A DNA stretch of 64,000 bases from SG8-4 sp964598225. Lineage in GTDB: Bacteria > Planctomycetota > Phycisphaerae > Sedimentisphaerales > Anaerobacaceae. Every line of letters begins with the position of its first letter. The first letter of the stretch is position 1. Where the stretch lies: NCBI GenBank assembly GCA_964598225.1, contig CAZRBG010000006.1, positions 84,523-148,522 on the forward strand. Direction: 5' to 3'. Positions 42,139-49,708 of this stretch are shown here, piece after piece. A model generated the notes under the pieces. The model did no database searches. It worked only from the letters and a program-made list of their open reading frames with translations, and was not told where the DNA came from. The translations under genes were made by a program, and so were the position numbers.

Positions 42139-43248
42139 TTGCACAATGTTCTGATAGCCCCAAGGAAATACGTTCAGGGCAGAAACGCTCTGGCCGATGC
42201 CGGCAAATATCTCAAGATACTGGGCAAAAAACCCTTGCTGCTCTGGGATGAGACCGTCAAGGGAATCGTCGGCAAAACGTTGCTGGACAGCTTGGCCGCC
42301 GAGAAACTTGAGCTTATCGACGTGGACTTTCAGGGCGATTGCACTCGTAAAGAGGTCGATCGTGTAGTCGGTATAATAAAGGACAAGGGCGCCGATATCG
42401 CAGTAGGAATAGGCGGCGGCAAAACGCTTGACACGGCCAAAGCCGCCGCAATTGAGACAGGAATTCGGATCGTTACATGCCCAACCATTGCATCGAATGA
42501 CTCGCCGACCAGTGCGGCCAGTGTCTGGTATGACGAGGACGGCAACTGCACCGGCTTCGACTGCTGGCCTTTCAACCCCGATCTGGTTCTCGTAGATTCG
42601 CTGGTGATCTCCCGCGCTCCGGCAAGATCCCTGGTTGCCGGTATGGGCGATGCTCTTGCCACGTGGGTGGAAGCCAAGGTAGCCTTACAGACCGGCGCCG
42701 GCAATATTGCGGGCGGTGTTTCGACTATGGCCGCGATGGCGATTGCAGAACTCGGCTACGAGGTCCTTCTCGAACACGGGGTAGAAGCAAAACGCGCGGT
42801 CGAAGCGGGCGCGCTGACGCCTTCGGTCGAGAAGGTAATCGAAGCCAACATCCTGCACTCCGGGCTGGGCTTCGAGAGCGGCGGATTGGCCAGCGCGCAC
42901 ATGATTGCCAACTGCCTGCCGTCTTTCCCCGAATGCCGACATCTGATGCACGGTGAAGAGGTGGCCTTTGGTGTGATAAGCCAGCTCTGCCTGGACAGGG
43001 CGGTTTCGATGGACGAGGTCTACGAGGCGGTCGATTTCGAGGTTGCCGTCGGTCTGCCCGTGACCTTTGCCGACATTGGCCTGAAAGACGTATCACCCGA
43101 AAAGCTCAAGACGATAGGCGATGCCTGTGCCTCGGAAGGATCACTTTGTGATAGCCACAGCTTCAGCGTGACATCTGCTGCGGTTGTGGATGCTATGATA
43201 GCGGCAGATGCGCTCGGGGGCGAGCGCAAGCGTCTTGTGGCAGTTTGA
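42139..43248 (+). CDS. Glycerol dehydrogenase-like (iron-containing alcohol dehydrogenase family)
   Basis: 369 residues; TTG start with GAAAGGG upstream. Family motifs: NAD loop GIGGGKTLDTAK, PTIASNDSPTSAASVWYDE, and metal ligands in MGDALATWVEAK (Asp), LASAHMIANCL (His) and RHLMHGEEVAFG (His). GldA oxidises glycerol to dihydroxyacetone; related planctomycete forms may act on other polyols or hydroxy-acids. Divergent from the SDR gene and followed by the SMP-30-like lipoprotein. Metal expected: zinc or iron. Confidence 0.85.
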   Translation: MHNVLIAPRKYVQGRNALADAGKYLKILGKKPLLLWDETVKGIVGKTLLDSLAAEKLELIDVDFQGDCTRKEVDRVVGIIKDKGADIAVGIGGGKTLDTAKAAAIETGIRIVTCPTIASNDSPTSAASVWYDEDGNCTGFDCWPFNPDLVLVDSLVISRAPARSLVAGMGDALATWVEAKVALQTGAGNIAGGVSTMAAMAIAELGYEVLLEHGVEAKRAVEAGALTPSVEKVIEANILHSGLGFESGGLASAHMIANCLPSFPECRHLMHGEEVAFGVISQLCLDRAVSMDEVYEAVDFEVAVGLPVTFADIGLKDVSPEKLKTIGDACASEGSLCDSHSFSVTSAAVVDAMIAADALGGERKRLVAV

Positions 43249-43258
43249 ACCTCTATTT

Positions 43259-43280
43259 GGTAGGGTGGGGCTTGCCCCAC
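43259..43280 (+). repeat. GGTAGGGTGGGGCTTGCCCCAC repeat
   Basis: Inverted copy of the GGTGGGGCAAGCCCCACC family, 10 bases after the GldA-like stop. Confidence 0.7.
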
Positions 43281-43322
43281 TGTTTTGATTCCTCGAAAAA
43301 ATCATTCTTAGGAGAAGCAATT

Positions 43323-44381
43323 ATGTTGAGAAGAAGAATTGTCAGTGTTGGGATTTTGTCGGTTGTGCTTTGCGGCCTCGTTCTTAGCGGTTGTAATAGC
43401 CAGGGTGGTCTGAGAGAGCCAAAGCTATTAGTCAAGCTTCCGGATTACTGTAACACACCGGATGGAATGGCGCCTATGCCGGACGGCAGCTTTTTGCTGT
43501 CGGTGCCGAATTTCAACGATCCGTCTCCCGGCGCATTCATCATGAAAATCTCCGCCCAAAATAGGATCTCTAAGTTTTTCGTTCCACCACCCAGTCCGAA
43601 GACCGGAAACTCAGGCCCTATGGGGATACGTATGGCGCCGTCGGGGGATATCTACTACGCTGATAACCAGTTCAGCTATCCTGAGACAACCCGTGCCTCG
43701 CGCGTGATGCGCATCGCCGTCAAAGATGGCGAGCCGCAAGAAGCCGTTACGGTAGCCAGCGGTCTCAATGTCGCCAACGCTGTGGCCGTCAAGGGCGATT
43801 ACATTTATGTCAGCGACACCGTTATGGTGCCCGGCTCAAAACCCCTGATCAGCGGTATCTTCCGCTTCAAGATCGGCGAAGAGGGCATCCAAATGCAAAC
43901 ACCGCTTGAGGAAGATCCCCATCTTGTCGCCAAGATTAGGACGTATCACGAAACAATCGGCTTTGGAGCCGACGGGCTCTGCTTCGATTCGAAAGGCAAT
44001 CTCTACTGCGGCAATTTCGCCGATGGTACGATCCATAAGATCACCTTCGACGCACAGGGCAACGTCGTTTCGAATGAAATATTCGTCGACGACCCGCAAC
44101 TGAAATGCGCTGACGGTCTGTTTTACGACGCGAAGGGCGATAGAATCCTTGTGGCCGACATGATCCAGAACGCCGTTCAGTTCATATATCCCGACGGTTC
44201 GGTCGAGATGATCGCAAAGAACGGCGACACCGACGGCGCCGATGGCGGGCTCGACCAGCCCTGCGAGGCAATCCTTCGCGGCAACGAGGTTGTCGTCTCA
44301 AATATGGACTGGCCCTTCGAAGGCGTAGTCAACACGACTTGGGACGAACCCTATACGCTCTCGGTCATTAAGCTGGAATGA
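43323..44381 (+). CDS. SMP-30/gluconolactonase-like lipoprotein
   Basis: 352 residues from the ATG at 43323 (AGGAGAAGC upstream). Lipoprotein signal GLVLSGCNS. The rest is a six-bladed propeller of the SMP-30/gluconolaconase/NHL type: NTPDGMAPMPDGSFLLSV, GPMGIRMAPSGDIYYADNQ, FGADGLCFDSKGNLYCGN and LKCADGLFYDAKGDRILVAD are blades with the DG-turn pattern. A metal-dependent lactonase or a sugar-binding propeller on the envelope is inferred. It lies in the sugar/polyol group, 74 bases after the GldA-like gene. Confidence 0.75.
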   Translation: MLRRRIVSVGILSVVLCGLVLSGCNSQGGLREPKLLVKLPDYCNTPDGMAPMPDGSFLLSVPNFNDPSPGAFIMKISAQNRISKFFVPPPSPKTGNSGPMGIRMAPSGDIYYADNQFSYPETTRASRVMRIAVKDGEPQEAVTVASGLNVANAVAVKGDYIYVSDTVMVPGSKPLISGIFRFKIGEEGIQMQTPLEEDPHLVAKIRTYHETIGFGADGLCFDSKGNLYCGNFADGTIHKITFDAQGNVVSNEIFVDDPQLKCADGLFYDAKGDRILVADMIQNAVQFIYPDGSVEMIAKNGDTDGADGGLDQPCEAILRGNEVVVSNMDWPFEGVVNTTWDEPYTLSVIKLE

Positions 44382-44392
44382 TGTAGCATATT

Positions 44393-44460
44393 TGTAGGGT
44401 GGGACCCGCCCCTTCGACAGGCTCGGGGCAAGCTCTGAGCGAAGCCGAATGGGTGTCCCG
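44393..44460 (+). repeat. Dispersed repeat (TTCGACAGGCTCGGGGCAAG type)
   Basis: Starts with GTAGGGTGGGAC and contains the CTTCGACAGGCTCGGGGCAA and TGAGCGAAGCCGAA units common in intergenic repeats of many bacteria. Lies in the 88-base gap between the convergent lipoprotein and FGGY kinase genes. Confidence 0.6.
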
Positions 44461-44469
44461 GCCTTAAAG

Positions 44470-45996
44470 TTATAAATCTCGCAACCGTACGTTCAGGTCT
44501 TTCAGGGACGGGTAGATTCTTTCAAACGTCTGGAACCACTGCTGATACTTCTTTGTCAATTCCGGATTTGGTTTGTAAATCTTCCCTTGCCTGTGTACCT
44601 TCTCGTATGCGTCTCGCACATCCTTGTACAGGCCTACCCCGACACCGGCGAGGATTGCGGCTCCGAGCGGCGTTGGTTCCTCAACCTCCGGCGTCTCTAT
44701 TGGTTTGCCGATCATATCGGCCTTGTTCTGCATCCAGAAATCGTTCCTGGTCGCGCCGCCGATAGCTACGAATTTTTCCGGCTTGACATGAAGGGCTTGT
44801 TCCAATCCACGGACTATTTGAACAAACTGGTAGTCCAGCCCCTCGATGATCGCTCTGAGCATATCGCCTTTGGTCACGATGTTTCGCAGGCCAACGAATG
44901 CACCCATAGACTGATTATCCACGACAGGGCAGTGGCTCCCAGACATGTGCGGCAGGAACATAACGCCGTTAGCGCCGGGCGGAGACGCTTCGGCCAGTTT
45001 CATCAGGCCGCTCCAGTCGCCCTCAGCCGATTGTTTCTTGTCGCCGTATTGGCCGCGGAACCATTCGAGCATGTCGGCGGCAACTGCTGCCGCCATAATG
45101 CTCCACAAATCGGGCGAGGCCACGTGCGAGTGAACGGGAATTCCCATTTCTCTTACCTCCGGCGTCAGCACCGGCTCGGCGAGCGCCGTCACGACAATCT
45201 CCCACGTTCCTGTCACATCGAGGACCACCCCCGGCTCGAATGCACCGACCGGTAATGTGCCGCAGCAGTAATCGTGTCCGCCCATCACGACTGGTGTTCC
45301 TTCGGCAAGACCTGTGGCCTGGGCGGCTCTTGCATGGACCTTACCCAAAGGTGTCCCGCTGGGCTGCGGATCGCACAGGAGTTCGCGGTCAATGCCGGAT
45401 TTCTCGATCAACTCGTCCGACCAGATGCGCTTACGCTGATCGAAAAGCAGCGTTGTCGAGGCCATGCTGTGATCGGTGCCGTAAATCCCGCAAAGCATGA
45501 AGTTTACGAAGTCTTCGATCAGGAGCCATTTATCGGTTTTGGTGAGAATCTCAGGTTCATGCTCGGCCATCCAGAGCAGGCGCAGCGCGGTGTTGAAACC
45601 CCAGATCTGATTGCCGCCGATCTCGAATTGCCTCTCGGCGCCGATATTTTCTTTCCACCATTGTGATTGCGGCTCGGTCCGGGGGCAATGCCAGCTAATG
45701 AATGGATACAGCCAGTTGCCGTCTTTATCAATGGGGACCCCGTCCATTCCCATGCCGGTTACGGCGACGCCCTTGATCTGCGAGGGATCGTTTATCTGTG
45801 TGGTTGCTTCTTTCAGCGACTCGCACACGCCGCCCCAGATTTGTTCCGGCTTCCAGATCGCCCAGTCCGGATGGTCCGGATATGGATTGAATCGCTCGGT
45901 CGGACGGCTCGCCTGCGCTACGGCGTTGCCTTCGAGATCGTAAATGATGACTTTGAGACTTGTCGATCCTAAATCAATTCCCGCTAAATACTCCAT
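44470..45996 (-). CDS. FGGY-family carbohydrate kinase (xylulokinase-like)
   Basis: 508 residues from the ATG at 45996 (GGAGG 7 bases upstream). FGGY motifs: LAGIDLGSTSLKVIIYD (phosphate 1), MGMDGVPIDKDGNWL, VVMGGHDYCCGTLPVG, and EKFVAIGGATRNDFWMQNKA in the C-terminal half, with GAAILAGVGVG. Phosphorylates a sugar or polyol (xylulose, ribulose, fuculose and glycerol kinases belong here); the substrate is not resolved. It fits with the dehydrogenases upstream as the next step of a catabolic pathway. UroD-like gene lies upstream on the same strand, 160 bases away. Confidence 0.9.
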   Translation of the reverse strand: MEYLAGIDLGSTSLKVIIYDLEGNAVAQASRPTERFNPYPDHPDWAIWKPEQIWGGVCESLKEATTQINDPSQIKGVAVTGMGMDGVPIDKDGNWLYPFISWHCPRTEPQSQWWKENIGAERQFEIGGNQIWGFNTALRLLWMAEHEPEILTKTDKWLLIEDFVNFMLCGIYGTDHSMASTTLLFDQRKRIWSDELIEKSGIDRELLCDPQPSGTPLGKVHARAAQATGLAEGTPVVMGGHDYCCGTLPVGAFEPGVVLDVTGTWEIVVTALAEPVLTPEVREMGIPVHSHVASPDLWSIMAAAVAADMLEWFRGQYGDKKQSAEGDWSGLMKLAEASPPGANGVMFLPHMSGSHCPVVDNQSMGAFVGLRNIVTKGDMLRAIIEGLDYQFVQIVRGLEQALHVKPEKFVAIGGATRNDFWMQNKADMIGKPIETPEVEEPTPLGAAILAGVGVGLYKDVRDAYEKVHRQGKIYKPNPELTKKYQQWFQTFERIYPSLKDLNVRLRDL

Positions 45997-46059
45997 CAAA
46001 ATGCCTCCGTTGTTAGATTGTCCTGTTTCCGTGTCTGTTTCCAAAGCCGCACCCGATCA

Positions 46060-46124
46060 TGTCACCCCTGCGAAGGCAGGGGGCCAGAGTGAAAAGACCG
46101 GATTCCCGCCTTTGCGGGAATTAC
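46060..46124 (+). repeat. Dispersed repeat (CCCCTGCGAAGGCAGGGG / CCCGCCTTTGCGGGAA)
   Basis: Two hairpin units, CCCCTGCGAAGGCAGGGG and TTCCCGCCTTTGCGGGAA, joined by a 15-base spacer; a repeat pattern well known in the intergenic DNA of many bacteria. It lies between the UroD-like and FGGY kinase genes. Confidence 0.65.
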
Positions 46125-46155
46125 CGGGCGCAAGGGCACTTGTAGCGAGTTGTAT

Positions 46156-47193
46156 TTACACGCTCAGGGGATATCTGCCGTATTGTTTCAACGTATCAAG
46201 CATCGCCATGTAATTCTCGGGTTTGACCGAGGCGTGGATGGAGTTGCTCGACGACAGAATAAATCCGCCGCCGGGGCCGCCCTTTCGGATTACCTGCTTT
46301 GTCTCTTCAATTACTTCATCCACTGTAGCGTAGCTCAGCATCTGAGCGCAATCCACATTGCCTTTCAGTGCTACTCTGTCGCCATATTTGTTTTTTACTT
46401 CCGCCAGATCCATTCCCGCCTGCGGGTCTATCGGATCGAGACAACTGATCCCTGAATCGATTATCATGTCGATGATGGGCCAGAGATAGCCATCCGTGTG
46501 CTTTATGACCGGCAGCCCCAGTTCCCTGAATCCGCCGATCGCCCGCCGCAGGCCCGGATAAAACAGCTTGCGGAAGTGCTCCGGCGACATCATAGGCCCC
46601 GTGTTCCAGGCATAATCATCACCGGTCCAGACGAAATCCACCCCGCGAGCGGCTACTTCCTTCGCCATCGCCAGATTGACCTCCACCGACATGTCTACGA
46701 GCGCCTTGACCAGATCCGGATCGAGGGCGATCATAAGCAGCAGATTTTCCATCCCCATAAGGGCACGCGGTATCGAGAACACGTCATTGAGATGCACGCC
46801 GATTGCCTTATCACCCTTGAACTCTTTGATCGCCCATTCGACGGTCTCGTAGCGACCCGGTGCGTGCGGGTCCGGCGGAGCATAAGCTTCAAAATCCGCC
46901 AAGCTCTTGATAGGACATTCAACTTCGACGCCGTGTTCCTGATTGCCGTAATCGTTAGTGTAGCCCCATTCGCTGCGCCATTGTGTAGGTCCGACCTGTT
47001 CCTTCTGAAAATCCGGCCCGACCAGCACAGCGTCGTGTCCCATTTTGACTGCAAAGTCGTTATGGCTCGTGCACCTGGGGCAGATCGCCTCGCGAACGTT
47101 TTTCGCAAAAAGCCATTCGAAATGCGGTATTCGGTCCGGCTCCCGTCGATCCAGGGCCCGCATCACTCTCTCATACGAAGTCAATCCAGCCAC
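46156..47193 (-). CDS. Uroporphyrinogen decarboxylase-like (methyltransferase family) protein
   Basis: 345 residues; GTG start at 47193 with GGGAG six bases upstream. UroD-superfamily pattern: ERVMRALDRREPDRIPHFEW, VKMGHDAVLVGPDFQ, FVWTGDDYAWNTGPMMSPEH, LPVIKHTDGYLWPIIDMII and GGFILSSSNSIHASVKPENY. The metal/cobalamin-methyltransferase branch (MtaA/CmuA-like) lacks true haem function; the exact substrate is unknown. In planctomycetes these are abundant next to sugar genes, so a role in a demethylation or sugar-related step is inferred, not porphyrin synthesis. Confidence 0.85.
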   Translation of the reverse strand: MAGLTSYERVMRALDRREPDRIPHFEWLFAKNVREAICPRCTSHNDFAVKMGHDAVLVGPDFQKEQVGPTQWRSEWGYTNDYGNQEHGVEVECPIKSLADFEAYAPPDPHAPGRYETVEWAIKEFKGDKAIGVHLNDVFSIPRALMGMENLLLMIALDPDLVKALVDMSVEVNLAMAKEVAARGVDFVWTGDDYAWNTGPMMSPEHFRKLFYPGLRRAIGGFRELGLPVIKHTDGYLWPIIDMIIDSGISCLDPIDPQAGMDLAEVKNKYGDRVALKGNVDCAQMLSYATVDEVIEETKQVIRKGGPGGGFILSSSNSIHASVKPENYMAMLDTLKQYGRYPLSV

Positions 47194-47291
47194 TCTTGCT
47201 CCCGTGAAACATTTTGTTTTAGCCCTATCATAACGCGGTATGGGCCGTGTATCAAGTAAATGAGCAGAAGATCTGACAAGCCAACGGTCGC

Positions 47292-48113
47292 CTATCGCTT
47301 ATTTCTTGAATATGCTTCTTCGACCTCTATCGTCTTATAGAGCCGCTCAAGCTGCTCTGTTACTTCGGCGGGAACAGCTTTGAGTTGTCGTGCGCGTTCG
47401 ATTAGGCGCTTCGCGTCTCGTGGCCGACCGATGTCGTAATAGTCAAGCGCAGCGAGATATATCGCGTTTGCCAGTTCAGGCTCGCGATCAAAGAACTCGA
47501 AGTCGAATCTGACAAGCTTCTTGAATGTTTCGAGAGCAAGAGTCTTGTTATACTCTCTCCGTTGTCGATAGAGCATAAACAGAGACATGTCATAAAACTT
47601 TGCATACTCGACTGTGTCTTTGATGTCTTCATTCTGGATGATCGCGACAGCTTCATCATAGGCTGCCACAGCGACATCAAATTTCTGTCTCCGGAAGAAA
47701 TGGAGTCCGTATAACACGAATGCCTCATATCGGTGCGGATTGGCCGCTAAGAATAGCCGCGTATGTTCAAGCTTTTGGAAATCAGCTACTTCTGGGATTT
47801 CGGGAGGTTCTTTACTTATTCTCCATCTTTTCAACTGCTCATCCGAATAAGGTGTTTTGCCTTTCTGAACATCGGCAATGAATTGTATATGTTCGTTCTT
47901 TGCTCTGACTGATCCTGGATTTGGGGTTAGTTCTGGATATAGCTTAAACTGATCCTCGGCATAGGTTTGATTCTTAATCCGCGAGTCTTCTATGAGTTGG
48001 ATGTCTGCGCTGGCTACGCTGTTGGACTCGCCAGGCGATGAGGGTTTTGAAGCCTGTTTACTACAGGAAGCTGACAACAATGTGACAAGGAGAATTAAGT
48101 TTGCGTTTCTCAT
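47292..48113 (-). CDS. TPR-like lipoprotein of unknown function
   Basis: 273 residues with a lipoprotein-type signal (LLVTLLSASCSK). The second half (about 120-260) is a run of helix pairs of TPR character (HRYEAFVLYGLHFFRRQKFD and LANAIYLAALDYYDIGRPRD). Low GC content compared with the neighbours and a weak ribosome site (GGGATAG). A protein-interaction role at the membrane is inferred from the TPRs. No family recognised. Confidence 0.6.
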   Translation of the reverse strand: MRNANLILLVTLLSASCSKQASKPSSPGESNSVASADIQLIEDSRIKNQTYAEDQFKLYPELTPNPGSVRAKNEHIQFIADVQKGKTPYSDEQLKRWRISKEPPEIPEVADFQKLEHTRLFLAANPHRYEAFVLYGLHFFRRQKFDVAVAAYDEAVAIIQNEDIKDTVEYAKFYDMSLFMLYRQRREYNKTLALETFKKLVRFDFEFFDREPELANAIYLAALDYYDIGRPRDAKRLIERARQLKAVPAEVTEQLERLYKTIEVEEAYSRNKR

Positions 48114-48848
48114 CTTGGTTCTATCCCATCCGGGCGGACAATTGTTACCATGGACAGCCAGTACCTGAATTTATCCACTTCGAATACAGGCTGTCAAATG
48201 AGTAATATGCTCAATCTGGACAAAAGTCAACGTTTATTTCCACTTTGCCCAGACCATCTATTTCATCACAAGTAAAAAGATTAGTCGCTCCACGGAATTC
48301 GGCTTAAGGTGGCGTCGAAAAAACTCTGGTTATCAATTGTGTAGGAAACCTTTTTTCGTTGACATTTCTTCAAGGTAATATTATTTTGCGGCTACATGTA
48401 TGCCATTACGGTATGCGCAGAATTGAGATCACGTCTGAGGATGTGGGGTGGTTGTGGGCTGCAAGAGTTCACGTATCGAACGAATCGAATTATGTTACTA
48501 CCAAATGCGAGAGGCTTGGAGTTGTGTGTGCGAGTTGCCGGTTTAGTGCATTATTGGCTGTAGGAACAGATGCAATGGTCATCGCCGGCGTATCCATGCT
48601 TGCTAATGGCATTTTTTTCGGACGGACTTTGGTAGTTTCTTCATGTTGTCGGGCGGTGTAAGCCGATGAAGTTTAAGGGGTGGACCAAAATAAAAGGTAT
48701 CGGCCTATTCGCCGCCGATTAGTGGTATTAGGTTTATTATCGGCAACACTGGTGGAGGAATCCAGGAGGAGCCATAGCGAGGCCACGGACGGCAAATATC
48801 GGCCGGATATGGGTTTGCGCCGATTACATTATTATTGGAGTTGTTTGA
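48114..48848. other. Long leader of the exopolysaccharide operon with two twin hairpins
   Basis: 735 bases without a convincing gene. A TTGACA-like box occurs near 48358. Near the 3' end are two similar hairpins, ATCGGC...GCCGAT at 48699-48719 and 48798-48824, each with a 6-bp stem, suggesting a structured 5' leader before the Wza-like gene. Short open frames here have no ribosome site. Confidence 0.35.
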
Positions 48849-49691
48849 ATGAGAGGATTGACAAGATGGAGTCGGCATTGGAAAATGGTAGCTGAATGTC
48901 TGGCCATTTTCCTTTTGATGTTCTCTGTCGGATGCGGCCCGGAGGTCTCGTCTCGGGATGCGGTCAAGCAGTTCGAGAGAGCGGGCCCGATCAAATCAGA
49001 AGTTGAAATCGCTTCAGCCTATGGTGTGACGGGGCTGAAAAGTCATACCGGCCCCTACAGGGTGATTCCGGGCGATATTCTGGAGTTTCAGATGCCGGCT
49101 GTTTTGCGAGTTATTTCCTCAGACCTGCCGGAATGGCTCAGGCCGGTATATGGGCGCAGGGACGTGGAGCCGTATCTGGCTCGGGTCAGCCCGAAGGGAA
49201 CCGTTACTCTTCCGATTGTCGGTCAGTTGGAAGTTGCAGGCAGAACCCTTGCACAGATAGAAGCTCTGGTGATCGACGCATATCATCCCAAGTATGTGGT
49301 CAACCCTCCCATGGTGGTCTGTGAGGTAAAGAAGTATCGAATGGAAAGCCAGCGAGTCTTTGCGGTGGTGGGTCTTGTCAAGGACTCCGGCGTTTTTCCC
49401 TACCCCGCAGACGTCCAATACACGGTTATGGAGGCGCTGGCATTTGCCGGCGGACTTGATATGGTCGCCGACCCTCGTTTCCTGAAGATCTATCGCAAAG
49501 ACGCGGGCGGAGACCTAATATCGGCTACCTTCAGTGTGGATAAGAAGTCAATGAAGGAAACGTATGCTACCGTTGTAAAACCCGGCGATCTTATCTATGT
49601 CGACCACACACTACGTACCCGAGTCAACAAATTTGTTACCGACGTATTCCATATTACTGTCGGAGCAGACACTCGTTACAATGATTTTTAG
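48849..49691 (+). CDS. Polysaccharide export lipoprotein (Wza-like)
   Basis: 280 residues after GGAG. Lipoprotein signal LLMFSVGCGP. Poly_export domain (about 65-155): YRVIPGDILEFQMP, LARVSPKGTVTLPIVGQLEV and YHPKYVVNPPMVVCEV; one SLBB domain (about 165-240): FAVVGLVKDSGVFPYPADV. These build the outer-membrane channel for exopolysaccharide. Shorter than E. coli Wza (379), with no second SLBB. First gene of the EPS operon; the Wzc-like gene starts 17 bases after its stop. Confidence 0.9.
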   Translation: MRGLTRWSRHWKMVAECLAIFLLMFSVGCGPEVSSRDAVKQFERAGPIKSEVEIASAYGVTGLKSHTGPYRVIPGDILEFQMPAVLRVISSDLPEWLRPVYGRRDVEPYLARVSPKGTVTLPIVGQLEVAGRTLAQIEALVIDAYHPKYVVNPPMVVCEVKKYRMESQRVFAVVGLVKDSGVFPYPADVQYTVMEALAFAGGLDMVADPRFLKIYRKDAGGDLISATFSVDKKSMKETYATVVKPGDLIYVDHTLRTRVNKFVTDVFHITVGADTRYNDF

Positions 49692-49708
49692 ATGGAGCGC
49701 CATCTCCA

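Noticed and set aside
46156..47193. hemE (true uroporphyrinogen decarboxylase)
   Set aside because: Sequence and context fit the UroD-like methyltransferase branch beside sugar genes, not haem synthesis.
48359..48661. 100-codon plus-strand ORF in the EPS leader
   Set aside because: No ribosome site, poor codon composition, no family features; most likely fortuitous.
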